Positions 1-7,820 are shown, counted from the stretch's first letter. The stretch is 10,597 bases of DNA from Solirubrobacterales bacterium (GCA_013696535.1 JACCYI010000057.1:1-10597), one strand, 5' to 3'. The notes: a model not told the origin generated them from the sequence alone. Translations and numbers: made by a program.

Positions 1-1
1 T

Positions 2-3000
2 GTACCGCCTCCACGGCCGAGACTCCGGAGCCGGCTCGAATGGCCCGCTCGACGGCGGTTCCGACCTGCCTTCAGCCGATCACGACCGGGTTCGGACCGA
101 GCTCACCGCGGCGCTCGGCGCGGGCGGCGACGGGGCGCGAAGATCGGCTTCTCACACCTCGTCACGCTGCCCGGAGGAGCCGTACGCGAGCTCCAGAGCC
201 AGGCCGAGCTGGAACGCGACGCACGCGGCGAAGCGGTGCGAATGACCGGCTTGACCGTGGACGTGACCGAGAAGCGCGCCGTCGAGGTCGGGCGTGAACG
301 CGCGGAACGAGCCCTTCGGGACCGCGAGCAGATGCTGAGCGGCGTGATCGACAACAACCCGGCGCTCATCTACATCAAAGCCCTGGACGGACGCTACCTG
401 CTCTACAACGAGCCCTTCGTCAAGGCCTTCGCGCTGGAGGACCGCGGGAGGGCTGAGGACAAGTCGGGCCGCGAGGTACTCATCGGCCGCGGTGACGACT
501 GGCTGGACCCGGGGCTTGAACCGAGCTGGCGTGAGAACGACCTGCGCGCGCAGGACGGGCCGTACCTGGTTCAAGAGCAGTCCGAGCACCCGACTCGGGG
601 AGTTCTCACCTACGACTCGGTGAAGTTCCCGCTCTTCAACGGCGAAGGTGACCTGTACGCGACCTGTGGAGTATCGCTCGACACGACCGAACGCCGACGC
701 GCGGTCGAGAAGCTCGGCGAAGCCGAGCAGCGTCTGCAGGGAGCGTTCGAGAACGCCCCGAACGGGATGGCGCTCGTCGGGCTCGACGGTCGCTTCATGA
801 AGGTCAACGCAGCCCTCTGCGAGATCACCGGGTACGCCAAGGACCAACTCGAGCAGATGACGGCGTTCGAGATCACCCATCCCGATGACGTCGAGGCGGG
901 CCGCGAGGGGCTTGGCCGGATGGCCGACGACGACGACTACCACCCGACGGCCGAGCTCCGCTACGTCCGTCCGGACAAGAGCATCGTGTGGACGCAGCGT
1001 CGCGCGACCGTGCTGCGGGACGCAGGCGGTGAGCCGCTGTACTTCATCGCCCAGATCCAGGACGTCACAGAACGGCGTCGCTTCCTCAAGGAGCTTGGGA
1101 ACGCGAAGGAGGACGCCCTCGAGTCCTCGCGCCTGAAGTCAGAGTTCGTGGCCAATATGAGTCACGAGATCCGGACCCCGCTCAACGGTGTCATCGGGAT
1201 GAGCGGGCTGCTGCTCGACACACCGTTGAGCGCTGAGCAGCGCGAATACGTCGAAGCCGTCCGGGTGTCCGGCGACGCGCTGATGGCCGTGATCACCGAC
1301 ATCCTGGATTTCTCGAAGATCGAAGCCGGCAAGCTCGAGATCGAGAGCGAGCCGTTCGAAGTGCGTCCGCTGGTCGAGGAGGTCTCGTCCATCGTCGCCG
1401 CCGCCGCGAACGCCAAGGGCGTGGAGCTGATCTCGTGGGCCGACACGGACGAGTCGCCGTTCGTGCGCGGGGACGGCAACCGCGTCCGCCAGGTCCTGAC
1501 CAATCTCGTGACGAACGCCGTCAAGTTCACGCCGCACGGTGAGGTGGCAGTCCGGGTGACCGGGGCGATGACAGCCGACGAGCGGGTCCTGCTGCGCTTC
1601 GAGGTGACCGATACCGGAATCGGGATCGACGCCGACTCGCTCGAGCGCATCTTTGACTCCTTCGCCCAGCAGGATGGCTCAACGACCCGCCGGTTCGGCG
1701 GCACCGGTCTTGGGCTCGCGATCTCCAAGCAGCTCGTGGAGCTGATGGGCGGCGAGATCGGGGTGCAGAGCACGCCCGGCACGGGTTCGACGTTCTGGTT
1801 CACGCTGCCCGTGAGGCTGGCCGAGGGTGAGTCGCAAGTCCTTCAGTCGAACGAATTCGAGGGCGTCCGAGTGCTCGTCGTGGACGACAGTGCGACCAAC
1901 CTGACCATCCTCGAGCGTCAACTGACCTCCTGGGGTCTCGCGTGCGACACGATGGCCGATCCGACCCAGGTCCCGACGGTTCTTCGCCGGGCGGCGAAAG
2001 CGGGCCGGCCGTACCGTCTGGCGCTCATCGACTCCAGGATGCCGGTCCTCGACGGCGAGGAGCTGACGCGCGCCATCAGGGCGAAGCCCCTCATCGGCTC
2101 GCTACCCATACTCATGCTGACCTCCTCGGGAAGCGGGCGAGAGGCGGCGACCGACGCCGGAGTCGATGGCTTCGTGACGAAGCCATTCAAGGCAGCCCGC
2201 CTGTTCGAGCAGGTGGCACGCAGCCTGGCTCTCGAGCGCACGAGGACGTCGGAGCCCCAGGCGCGCGAGCCGGTGCCGGCGATCAGCAGCGTCATGGCAC
2301 ACGGCCCACTGGTGCTCGTCGCAGAGGACAACCAGGTCAACCAGCGCGTGGCGGTCGGGTTGCTCGAGAAGCGCGGCTTCCGCGTGGAAGTGGCCGTGAA
2401 TGGACGCGAGGCCGTCGACATGTTCGAGCGAAAGGACTACGGGGCGGTCTTCATGGATTGCCAGATGCCTGAGCTCGACGGCTATCAGGCAACCGCCGAG
2501 ATCCGCCGCCGGGAGGGCTCTGAGCGCCACGTTCCCATCATCGCCATGACCGCCAACACTATGAAGGGAGACCGCGAGCGCTGCCTGGCCGCCGGTATGG
2601 ACGACTACATCGGCAAGCCGGTACGCCCCCACAACCTCGACGGCGCCATAGGGCGAACCCTGGCGAGCGCCGGTGACCGAACACCTGGCAGCACCCGGAT
2701 GACCGGCGCCCCGTCGCCCGACGAGCAGATCCCACTCTTTGAGGCCTCGCTGCTCGCGGAAGTGTGTGCGGGAGACGAGGTGGGGCGCAACCAGCTCATC
2801 GCGCTCTTCCTCGACCAGGCCACGAGCGCGGTCGAGCAGCTCGCGGCGGCCGTCGCAGCGGGAGACGAGCATGAGGTCGAACGGTTGGCCCACAGGCTCA
2901 AAGGCAGTTCGGCCGCGGTCGGCGCCCTGAAGCTTGCAGAGGGTGCCCATCGACTCTGCGAAGCGGCTCGGGCCGACGGTATGAAGGAGGGCGCGGAGCT

Positions 3001-3082
3001 ACAAGCGGGGCTCGAGCGCAGCTTGGAGTCGACGCTCAGCGTCCTCACAGCCGGCGGACGTCCGGGCTCCACCGGGGACTGA
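2..3082 (+). CDS. Multi-PAS hybrid sensor histidine kinase (5' end outside window)
   Basis: Probable cytoplasmic sensor and self-contained phosphorelay protein; no membrane segment is visible in the part present. Residues are counted from the GTG at 236. Before it, 140-235 encodes the end of a PAS domain in the same frame, so 236 is not the true start. Then follow PAS (about 30-150), PAS (about 166-282), HisKA with phosphoacceptor His310 in SHEIRTPLNG, and an HATPase domain with an N-box (NLVTNAVKF), DTGIGI from 459 and GGTGLGL at 488-494. Receiver 1 has D550/D551, phosphoacceptor D599, T629 and K649. Receiver 2 has E697/D698, D741, T772 and K794. A C-terminal HPt carries His886 in AHRLKGSS. 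All phosphotransfer residues are present. This resembles BarA/ArcB-type hybrid kinases, with two receivers. The signal sensed is unknown and no DNA-binding output domain is attached. The reading frame appears broken near 132-135, so the true protein begins further upstream. Confidence 0.93.
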   Translation, partial: VPPPRPRLRSRLEWPARRRFRPAFSRSRPGSDRAHRGARRGRRRGAKIGFSHLVTLPGGAVRELQSQAELERDARGEAVRMTGLTVDVTEKRAVEVGRERAERALRDREQMLSGVIDNNPALIYIKALDGRYLLYNEPFVKAFALEDRGRAEDKSGREVLIGRGDDWLDPGLEPSWRENDLRAQDGPYLVQEQSEHPTRGVLTYDSVKFPLFNGEGDLYATCGVSLDTTERRRAVEKLGEAEQRLQGAFENAPNGMALVGLDGRFMKVNAALCEITGYAKDQLEQMTAFEITHPDDVEAGREGLGRMADDDDYHPTAELRYVRPDKSIVWTQRRATVLRDAGGEPLYFIAQIQDVTERRRFLKELGNAKEDALESSRLKSEFVANMSHEIRTPLNGVIGMSGLLLDTPLSAEQREYVEAVRVSGDALMAVITDILDFSKIEAGKLEIESEPFEVRPLVEEVSSIVAAAANAKGVELISWADTDESPFVRGDGNRVRQVLTNLVTNAVKFTPHGEVAVRVTGAMTADERVLLRFEVTDTGIGIDADSLERIFDSFAQQDGSTTRRFGGTGLGLAISKQLVELMGGEIGVQSTPGTGSTFWFTLPVRLAEGESQVLQSNEFEGVRVLVVDDSATNLTILERQLTSWGLACDTMADPTQVPTVLRRAAKAGRPYRLALIDSRMPVLDGEELTRAIRAKPLIGSLPILMLTSSGSGREAATDAGVDGFVTKPFKAARLFEQVARSLALERTRTSEPQAREPVPAISSVMAHGPLVLVAEDNQVNQRVAVGLLEKRGFRVEVAVNGREAVDMFERKDYGAVFMDCQMPELDGYQATAEIRRREGSERHVPIIAMTANTMKGDRERCLAAGMDDYIGKPVRPHNLDGAIGRTLASAGDRTPGSTRMTGAPSPDEQIPLFEASLLAEVCAGDEVGRNQLIALFLDQATSAVEQLAAAVAAGDEHEVERLAHRLKGSSAAVGALKLAEGAHRLCEAARADGMKEGAELQAGLERSLESTLSVLTAGGRPGSTGD
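3..136 (+). other. PAS-domain fragment in a shifted frame (probable frameshift)
   Basis: Frame 3 is open from position 3 and reads like the second half of a PAS domain, with YRLHGRD near its start and DHDRVRTELTAAL at about 93-131. From about 137 the PAS match continues in frame 2 (AKIGFSHLVTLPGG, then a tail ending in DVTEK), which is the frame of the kinase. Frame 3 hits TGA at 243, and frame 2 before 137 is an arginine-rich shadow. Adding one G to the GGGG run at 132-135 joins the two halves in frame (GDGGAKIGF). This is either a sequencing or assembly error in a homopolymer or a real mutation. Confidence 0.6.
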
Positions 3083-3111
3083 CTGACAAGTCAATCAGGA
3101 ACGCGAGCGGC

Positions 3112-3117
3112 TAGGAT
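3112..3117 (+). promoter_or_regulatory. Possible -10 element upstream of etfB
   Basis: TAGGAT fits the TANNNT pattern and lies in the only gap (3083-3154) between the kinase and etfB. A CTGACA at 3083-3088 resembles a -35 hexamer, but the 23-base spacing is too long for a standard sigma-70 promoter. If real, it would drive the whole etfB-etfA-oxidoreductase operon. Confidence 0.3.
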
Positions 3118-3136
3118 TGCGCAGTACGTCCCGCTT

Positions 3137-3144
3137 AGAGGAGG
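3137..3144 (+). promoter_or_regulatory. Ribosome binding site of etfB
   Basis: AGAGGAGG is a strong Shine-Dalgarno sequence ten bases before the GTG at 3155 and fixes that codon as the start of etfB. It contrasts with rpmE and prfA further along, which have no such site. Confidence 0.8.
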
Positions 3145-3154
3145 CCCACGCCCC

Positions 3155-3946
3155 GTGAAGATCTGTGTCCTGGTCAAAGAGGTTCCGGATGCCGCCGTCG
3201 AGAAGCGCATCAATCCCTCGACGGGGCGCATGGACCGCAGCGGCGAGAAGAACCTCAACCCGTTCGACACGCACGCCATCGAAGCGGCGATGCAGCTCAA
3301 AGAGGGTGGCGACCTCGTGGTGGATGAGGTGGTCGCCGTCACCATGGGCCCGGACTCCGCCGTTCGCGCCCTTCACAAGGCGGTGTCGCTCGGCGCTGAC
3401 CGCTCCGTGCACCTCTCGGACGAGGCGCTCGAGGGGTCAGACGTCAACGGGACGGGCTACGCGCTCTCCAGGGCGCTCGCCGCTGAGGAGCCGGACCTCG
3501 TGCTTCTCGGCCAGCAGTCAGACGACGGCGAGTGCTACACGATCGGCGCGGTGGTAGCCGAGCACCTCCAGGCCCCGTCGCTCACCCAGGTCATCAAGAT
3601 CGACGTCGAGGACGGTAGGCTGCGCTGCGAGCGCCAGGCCGAATACGGCTATGACACGGTCCTGGTCGAGCTTCCGGCCGTCATCTCGGTCGGTGACGCC
3701 ATCAACGAGCCGCGCTACCCCTCGCTCAAGGCAATCATGGGTGCGAAGAAGAAGCCGCTCGAGAAGCTGGCCATCGAGGACGTCGGCGTCGCTCCGGATC
3801 GTGTCGGCTACGCCAATGCGCGCGCGCGGTGTGGCGACTTCCATGCCCCGCCGGCCAAGCAGGCGGGGCAGATGATCGAGGACGAGGACACCAACGAGAC
3901 GGTCGAGAAGATCGTCACGTGGCTCGACGAGAGGAAGCTGATCTAA
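3155..3946 (+). CDS. etfB: Electron transfer flavoprotein subunit beta
   Basis: Beta subunit of the soluble heterodimeric electron transfer flavoprotein, which accepts electrons from acyl-CoA and related dehydrogenases; this subunit binds the structural AMP. The 263 residues match the usual family length. The N-terminus MKICVLVKEVPD, the MGPDSAVRALHKAVSLGAD stretch and the signature from I183 (INEPRYPSLKAIM followed by AKKK at 197-200) are typical EtfB features. It starts with GTG after a strong Shine-Dalgarno and ends directly against etfA with no gap, so the subunits are almost certainly co-translated. Overall it resembles the actinobacterial FixA/EtfB type. Whether the complex is a simple carrier or bifurcating cannot be settled from the sequence alone, but the quinone oxidoreductase downstream favours a carrier role. 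Confidence 0.96.
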   Translation: MKICVLVKEVPDAAVEKRINPSTGRMDRSGEKNLNPFDTHAIEAAMQLKEGGDLVVDEVVAVTMGPDSAVRALHKAVSLGADRSVHLSDEALEGSDVNGTGYALSRALAAEEPDLVLLGQQSDDGECYTIGAVVAEHLQAPSLTQVIKIDVEDGRLRCERQAEYGYDTVLVELPAVISVGDAINEPRYPSLKAIMGAKKKPLEKLAIEDVGVAPDRVGYANARARCGDFHAPPAKQAGQMIEDEDTNETVEKIVTWLDERKLI

Positions 3947-4927
3947 GTGGACATCCTGGTCTACGCGCTGCACTACGAGGGTGTCTTCAACAAGAACTCA
4001 CTGGGCGCCGTCTCGGAAGCCGCCCGGCTTGCAAGCCAGATCGGCGGCGAAGCGCACGCGCTGGTGCTCGGCAGCTCAGACGAGTTGACGGACGACCTGT
4101 GCGGCCAGCTCGCGGCCTACGGCGCCTCGAAGGTGTTTCGCGCCGAAGGTCCCGAGGGCCTGGCGCAGCCCGTCGTCGACGCCATGGCGAAGGTCATCAC
4201 CGACAACGGTCACGGCTACGCGCTGTTCGGCGGTGGGCTGCTGGGCTTTGAGATCGGGGCCGGACTGGTCGCGCGCCTGGACGCCGGCGTCACCATGGAA
4301 GTCACCGCGGTCCGTGCAGAGAGCGGCAAGCTCATCGCAGAGCGTCCGATCCTCCAGGATTCGAGCGTCTCGGACGTCGAGTACCACTCGTCGGTGGGCG
4401 TCATCATCGGCCGCCTCAACGCCTTTGAGGCCGATGCCTCGCTGGGGACGGGCGCCGCGTCGGTCGAGGACGTCACCTTCGAGCTTTCGCCGCAATCGGG
4501 CCGGGCCACGATGGTGTCGCGCGGCGAGCAACGCGGCGCCGACGTGAACATCGAGGATGCGAAGGTCCTCGTCGCCGGTGGCCGTGGACTTGGGAAGGCG
4601 GAGGGCTTCGAGGCCCTCGAGGCGCTGGCGGGCGCCATGGGCGGCGCCGTAGCCGCCACGCGTGCCGTCGTCGATGCGGGTTGGTACTCGTACTCGGCGC
4701 AGATCGGACAGACGGGCAAGACCGTGTCACCCAAGCTCTATCTGGCGGCGGGGATCTCGGGAGCGATCCAGCACAAGGTCGGGATGCAGTCCTCGGAGAA
4801 CATCGTGGCGATCAACAAGGACTCCAACGCCCCGATCTTCGAGTTCTCCGATCTCGGCATCGTCGGGGACCTCAACAAGATCGTGCCCAAGCTGACCGAG
4901 GCCGTGAAGGCCAAGCGGGGAAGCTGA
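3947..4927 (+). CDS. etfA: Electron transfer flavoprotein subunit alpha
   Basis: Alpha subunit of ETF, carrying the redox-active FAD. The 326 residues match the family. The N-terminal half is the Rossmann-like domain shared with EtfB. The C-terminal half is the FAD domain, with GGRGLG (R213), GWYSYSAQIGQTGK (Q255-K258), LAAGISGAIQHKVGMQ (S271, Q275, H276), then IVAINKDSNAPIFEFSD and GIVGD. The GTG start abuts the etfB stop codon, and a purine-rich GAGAGGA at 3929-3935 inside etfB can serve as the ribosome site. The gene following it encodes the expected electron acceptor of the complex. No key FAD-contact motif appears to be missing. Confidence 0.96.
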   Translation: MDILVYALHYEGVFNKNSLGAVSEAARLASQIGGEAHALVLGSSDELTDDLCGQLAAYGASKVFRAEGPEGLAQPVVDAMAKVITDNGHGYALFGGGLLGFEIGAGLVARLDAGVTMEVTAVRAESGKLIAERPILQDSSVSDVEYHSSVGVIIGRLNAFEADASLGTGAASVEDVTFELSPQSGRATMVSRGEQRGADVNIEDAKVLVAGGRGLGKAEGFEALEALAGAMGGAVAATRAVVDAGWYSYSAQIGQTGKTVSPKLYLAAGISGAIQHKVGMQSSENIVAINKDSNAPIFEFSDLGIVGDLNKIVPKLTEAVKAKRGS

Positions 4928-4930
4928 GTG

Positions 4931-6661
4931 ATGGCGGCGAGAGGCGGCGGCGTCGCACCGTCGATGTATCCGCCGCCCGTCTCGCCTTCGGAGGAGTTCG
5001 TCGGGCCGATCACGGATACCGAGGCGGACCGCATCGAGGTCGGCGTGGCCATCGTCGGAGGTGGCCAGGCCGGAATGGCCTGCGCCATCCGCCTGATGCA
5101 GCTGCTCGAGGACGATCCGGAGATGACCGAGCGCCTCGGAGAGGTTCCCGTGGCCGTCATCGAGAAGGGACGGGTCGCGGGCGCGCATCAGTTGTCAGGC
5201 GCCGTGATGAACCCCGTTTCCATCCAGCAGCTGTTCCCGGACCTCGGCCCGGACGACGAGGGCTCGTGGCCGCACTACGGGCCGGTGGAGGCTGAGCGCG
5301 TGTACTTCGTGCTCAACTCCAAGCGGGCGGTGCCGCTCGTGCCGACGCCACCGCCCTTCCGCAACCACGGCAACTACGTCATCTCAGTTGCCGAGCTCAA
5401 CCGCTGGCTGGCCGAGAAGGCGGAGGAGGCTGGTGCGTACGTGCTGTCGGAGACCGTGGGCGCCAAGCTCCTGGTCAAAGAGGGCGAGGTCCTGGGAGTT
5501 CGGACGGGAGACAAGGGCCGTGACCGCTCAGGCGGCGAGAAGGCGAACTTCGAGCCCGGCTCGGACGTGGTCGCTAAGGCCACGGTGCTCGCCGAGGGCA
5601 ACTGGGGTCACCTGACCGGGGCGGCGCTCAGCACCCTGAACCTGGCTGCGAACTCCGATCCGCAGGTCTGGGCTCTGGGGGTCAAGGAGGTGTGGGAGGT
5701 CGAGAAGCCGCTCGACAAGGTCATCCACACTCTCGGCTGGCCCTTGCGTCCTCAAGGTAAGTACCGGGAGTTCGGCGGCTCGTGGATCTATCCCATGAAT
5801 CGCGAGGGAGAGACGCCCAAGGTCTCCATCGGCTATGTCGCGGGACTGGACTACGCCGACGTGCGGCTGTCGGTGCACGACGTGCTGCAGGAGTTCAAGC
5901 TCCACCCCCTGGTGCGCAAGGTTCTCGAGGGAGGCAGGCGTGTGGCGTGGGGTGCCAAGGCAATCCCCGAAGGCGGTTATTGGGCGATGCCCAAGCTGCA
6001 CGCCCCGGGAATGGTCATCTGCGGCGACGCGGCCGGGATGGTCAACGTGCCCAAGCTCAAGGGGGTTCACTACGCCATCGAGTCGGGCCGACTGGCCGCA
6101 GAGACGATCTACCGTCGACTCAAGGCCGGATCCTCGGACTTCTCGGCCTACGACGACGCCGTGCACGACTCCGATATCGGCAAGGATCTCTACGAGTCGC
6201 GCAACATGAAGCAGCCCTTCGCGCGCGGCCTGGTCGTCGGAGGCGCGATCACCAACGCCATGGTGGTGACCAAGGGCCGATTCCCGGGCGGGCATTGGAA
6301 GAACCATCGCGACGCCGAGGCGCCACTCGTGCGGACGGATCGGCATAAGCGGTATCCGAAGGCCGACGGCAAGTACACCTTCGACAAGCTCTCGAGCGTC
6401 TTCATCACGGGCAACGAGACGCGCGACGACGCACCGAATCACATCCGCATCGAGCGCAACGTCGATCGCGACGTGGCCGAGATGTGGCAGTGGATGTGTC
6501 CGGCCGGGGTGTACGAGGTGCCCGAGGACGCGCCGGAGTCGGGGCCGGTCGACCTTGTCGTCAACTACACCAACTGCGTCCAGTGCGGCGCGATCACCGC
6601 CAAGGGCGGTCGCCTCACACCGCCCGAGGGCGGTGACGGGCCGCTTTACCAGATCACGTAG
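4931..6661 (+). CDS. Electron transfer flavoprotein:quinone oxidoreductase (ETF-QO / FixC-like)
   Basis: Takes electrons from reduced ETF and passes them to membrane quinone; the family is peripheral to the membrane and has FAD plus a [4Fe-4S] cluster. Counted from ATG 4931, the FAD motif is VGGGQAG (G43-G48), preceded by a roughly 35-residue extension. VAGAHQLSGAV and GDAAGMVNVPKLKGVHYA (GDAAG at 365-369) are diagnostic for ETF-QO. LSSVFITGN leads into the C-terminal ferredoxin-like domain. That domain has CPAGVYE (C523) and CVQC (C549, C552), but residue 555, where the usual CxxCxxC places its last cysteine, is isoleucine, so only three of four ligands are present. The end, PPEGGDGPLY, is typical, so the C-terminus is not frameshifted. 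The GTG at 4928 abuts etfA and is an alternative start; ATG 4931 sits better after GGGGAA at 4917-4922. The 576-residue length is normal. Confidence 0.93.
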   Translation: MAARGGGVAPSMYPPPVSPSEEFVGPITDTEADRIEVGVAIVGGGQAGMACAIRLMQLLEDDPEMTERLGEVPVAVIEKGRVAGAHQLSGAVMNPVSIQQLFPDLGPDDEGSWPHYGPVEAERVYFVLNSKRAVPLVPTPPPFRNHGNYVISVAELNRWLAEKAEEAGAYVLSETVGAKLLVKEGEVLGVRTGDKGRDRSGGEKANFEPGSDVVAKATVLAEGNWGHLTGAALSTLNLAANSDPQVWALGVKEVWEVEKPLDKVIHTLGWPLRPQGKYREFGGSWIYPMNREGETPKVSIGYVAGLDYADVRLSVHDVLQEFKLHPLVRKVLEGGRRVAWGAKAIPEGGYWAMPKLHAPGMVICGDAAGMVNVPKLKGVHYAIESGRLAAETIYRRLKAGSSDFSAYDDAVHDSDIGKDLYESRNMKQPFARGLVVGGAITNAMVVTKGRFPGGHWKNHRDAEAPLVRTDRHKRYPKADGKYTFDKLSSVFITGNETRDDAPNHIRIERNVDRDVAEMWQWMCPAGVYEVPEDAPESGPVDLVVNYTNCVQCGAITAKGGRLTPPEGGDGPLYQIT

Positions 6662-6725
6662 TGTCCTGAGTCGCGGCGCGAGGCCACCCAAAGTCCGTCC
6701 GGAGGTCGCAACTCGGACGATCTCG

Positions 6726-7478
6726 ATGCGTTATGTCAGCGTGATGCCATCCGCCCCCGCCCTTGCCCTCGCGCTCATCCTGCTTGCGACGAGTGCTCCG
6801 GGCCAGGCGCTGGCCCGGCCCGCCGCCGCCGCCGCCCGTATGACTGCCTGCGAGACATCGCTGGCCCAGCCCGGGCGCTACCTCGTGGCCGATGGGTCGA
6901 TGAAAGCGCTGAAGGGCGCCTCCCGGATGCAGATCCGCTTCGAGCTCCAGAGCCGCACGCCTGATCGCCCGGCCTGGCACACGCTCGTCGCGCCCGGCTT
7001 CGGCATCTGGAACTCCGCAGATCCCAGCGTTCGGCGCTACGTCTACGAGAAGCGCGTCCAGGCGCTCGCGGCTCCTGCGGATTACCGGATGGTCGTGCAG
7101 TTCCGCTGGCTGGAAGGCAGTCGCCAGGTGGCTCAGCGACGGCGCGTCACGCGCGTCTGCCGGCAGCCGGACCTGCGTCCCGATCTCGTCCCGCGCAAGC
7201 TGGCCGTGAAGGGCTCGGGCGCTCGTCGCTACGTCGTCGGGCTCGCCAATTCGGGCGCTTCGAATTCCGGACCCTTCTCCGTGGTCCTTGTGGTCAACGG
7301 CACGCCGCTGCCGCCGGCAGCGGTCCCGGGCCTCGAGTCCGGCGGAACCACGAAGATCGATTTCCCGGGTCCGCGCTGCGCGCCGGGTTCGAATCTGGTG
7401 GCACGCGTGGACGCCGGCGGCCGCGTCGACGAGCGCGACGAAGGGGGCAACGAGCTGGTTCGCCCCTGCCCCGCGTGA
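6726..7478 (+). CDS. Probable secreted two-domain protein with C-terminal CARDB-like domain
   Basis: Function unknown. The 250-residue product has a Sec-type signal peptide (hydrophobic run at about 10-24, likely cleavage after ALA near 30), then a domain of about 40-147 containing [26 protein letters not shown] and QFRW. After QPDLRPDL (147-154) comes a CARDB-like beta-sandwich with [18 protein letters not shown] and, near the end, [21 protein letters not shown] domains are usually cell-surface adhesion or bacterial Ig-like modules. Two cysteines fall in each domain (C42/C145 and C218/C248), consistent with one disulfide each in an exported protein. The start is uncertain: GGAGG at 6701-6705 lies 20 bases before ATG 6726, and ATG 6744 also leaves a signal peptide. 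No functional link to the flanking genes is apparent. Confidence 0.75.
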   Translation: MRYVSVMPSAPALALALILLATSAPGQALARPAAAAARMTACETSLAQPGRYLVADGSMKALKGASRMQIRFELQSRTPDRPAWHTLVAPGFGIWNSADPSVRRYVYEKRVQALAAPADYRMVVQFRWLEGSRQVAQRRRVTRVCRQPDLRPDLVPRKLAVKGSGARRYVVGLANSGASNSGPFSVVLVVNGTPLPPAAVPGLESGGTTKIDFPGPRCAPGSNLVARVDAGGRVDERDEGGNELVRPCPA

Positions 7479-7493
7479 GGCTTCGAGACGTTC

Positions 7494-7499
7494 TAGACT
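7494..7499 (+). promoter_or_regulatory. Probable -10 element of rpmE
   Basis: TAGACT ends ten bases before the rpmE ATG (7510) and there is no Shine-Dalgarno between them. A transcript starting at the normal distance would have almost no leader. The same hexamer precedes prfA. No convincing -35 hexamer is visible upstream. Confidence 0.5.
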
Positions 7500-7509
7500 G
7501 GACTGCACC

Positions 7510-7728
7510 ATGAAGACCGAAATACATCCTGAGTACGTCGAGTCCCACGTCAGGTGCACGTGCGGGAACCAGTTCACGACGCGCTCCACCAAGCCGCAGA
7601 TCAGCGTCGAGATCTGCTCGAACTGCCATCCGTTCTATACGGGCAGGCAGAAGCTGGTGGATACCGGCGGTCGCGTCGAGCGGTTCCAGCGTCGCGCGGC
7701 AAAGCGCGCCCGCGGAGACCGGTCCTAG
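7510..7728 (+). CDS. rpmE: 50S ribosomal protein L31
   Basis: A 72-residue L31 of the zinc-binding (C+) form: MKTEIHPEY at the start, then C16-x-C18 and C36-x-x-C39 as the four zinc ligands, HPFYTGRQ at 40-47 and [13 protein letters not shown] near the end. L31 sits at the central protuberance of the large subunit and bridges to the small subunit. The cysteine-bearing form can also act as a zinc store, replaced by a cysteine-free paralogue under zinc starvation; no such paralogue is in this window. The open frame runs further upstream, but ATG 7510 is fixed by the conserved N-terminus. It lies just after the CARDB gene and before prfA, a common bacterial neighbourhood for rpmE. A hairpin follows it. 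Confidence 0.96.
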   Translation: MKTEIHPEYVESHVRCTCGNQFTTRSTKPQISVEICSNCHPFYTGRQKLVDTGGRVERFQRRAAKRARGDRS

Positions 7729-7758
7729 CCCCGGCCGGCACGCCGAGCGCTTGACCTT

Positions 7759-7785
7759 CGGGCGGCCCACCGGCCGCTCGTCGTC
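7759..7785 (+). terminator. Putative intrinsic terminator after rpmE
   Basis: CGGGCGGCC (7759-7767) pairs with GGCCGCTCG (7772-7780) around a CACC loop, giving a nine-pair stem with one G-U pair. The run that follows, TCGTCGTTT, is only moderately T-rich. It lies 30 bases after the rpmE stop and just before the likely prfA promoter, which fits separate transcription of the two genes. Confidence 0.5.
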
Positions 7786-7807
7786 GTTTGGGCGCAAACG
7801 CCGGCAA

Positions 7808-7813
7808 TAGACT
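7808..7813 (+). promoter_or_regulatory. Probable -10 element of prfA
   Basis: TAGACT, identical to the hexamer before rpmE, ends seven bases before the GTG at 7821. That spacing would put the transcription start at or next to the start codon. A weak -35-like GTTTGG lies at 7786-7791, 16 bases upstream. No Shine-Dalgarno is present. Confidence 0.5.
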
Positions 7814-7820
7814 CGATCAG

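Noticed and set aside
152..943. Minus-strand open frame (263 codons) opposite the kinase
   Set aside because: It overlaps clear PAS-coding sequence on the plus strand and resembles no known family; such open frames are common in very GC-rich DNA.
3079..3098. Short dyad CTGACTGACAAGTCAATCAG as a terminator after the kinase
   Set aside because: Only four or five contiguous pairs form around a tiny loop, with a mismatch and no T-run, so it is too weak to call.
3155..6661. A novel electron-bifurcating system in the etf operon
   Set aside because: EtfB, EtfA and the quinone oxidoreductase form a well-known set; nothing in the window shows a bifurcating partner such as a dedicated acyl-CoA dehydrogenase or ferredoxin.
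5528..6691. Long minus-strand open frame (387 codons) opposite the ETF:quinone oxidoreductase
   Set aside because: It lies entirely over a well-identified gene, has no recognisable domain and is rich in residues expected from reading GC-rich codons on the opposite strand.
7751..7756. TTGACC as a -35 element for prfA
   Set aside because: It is 51 bases upstream of the TAGACT hexamer and sits before the rpmE hairpin, so the spacing is impossible for one promoter.
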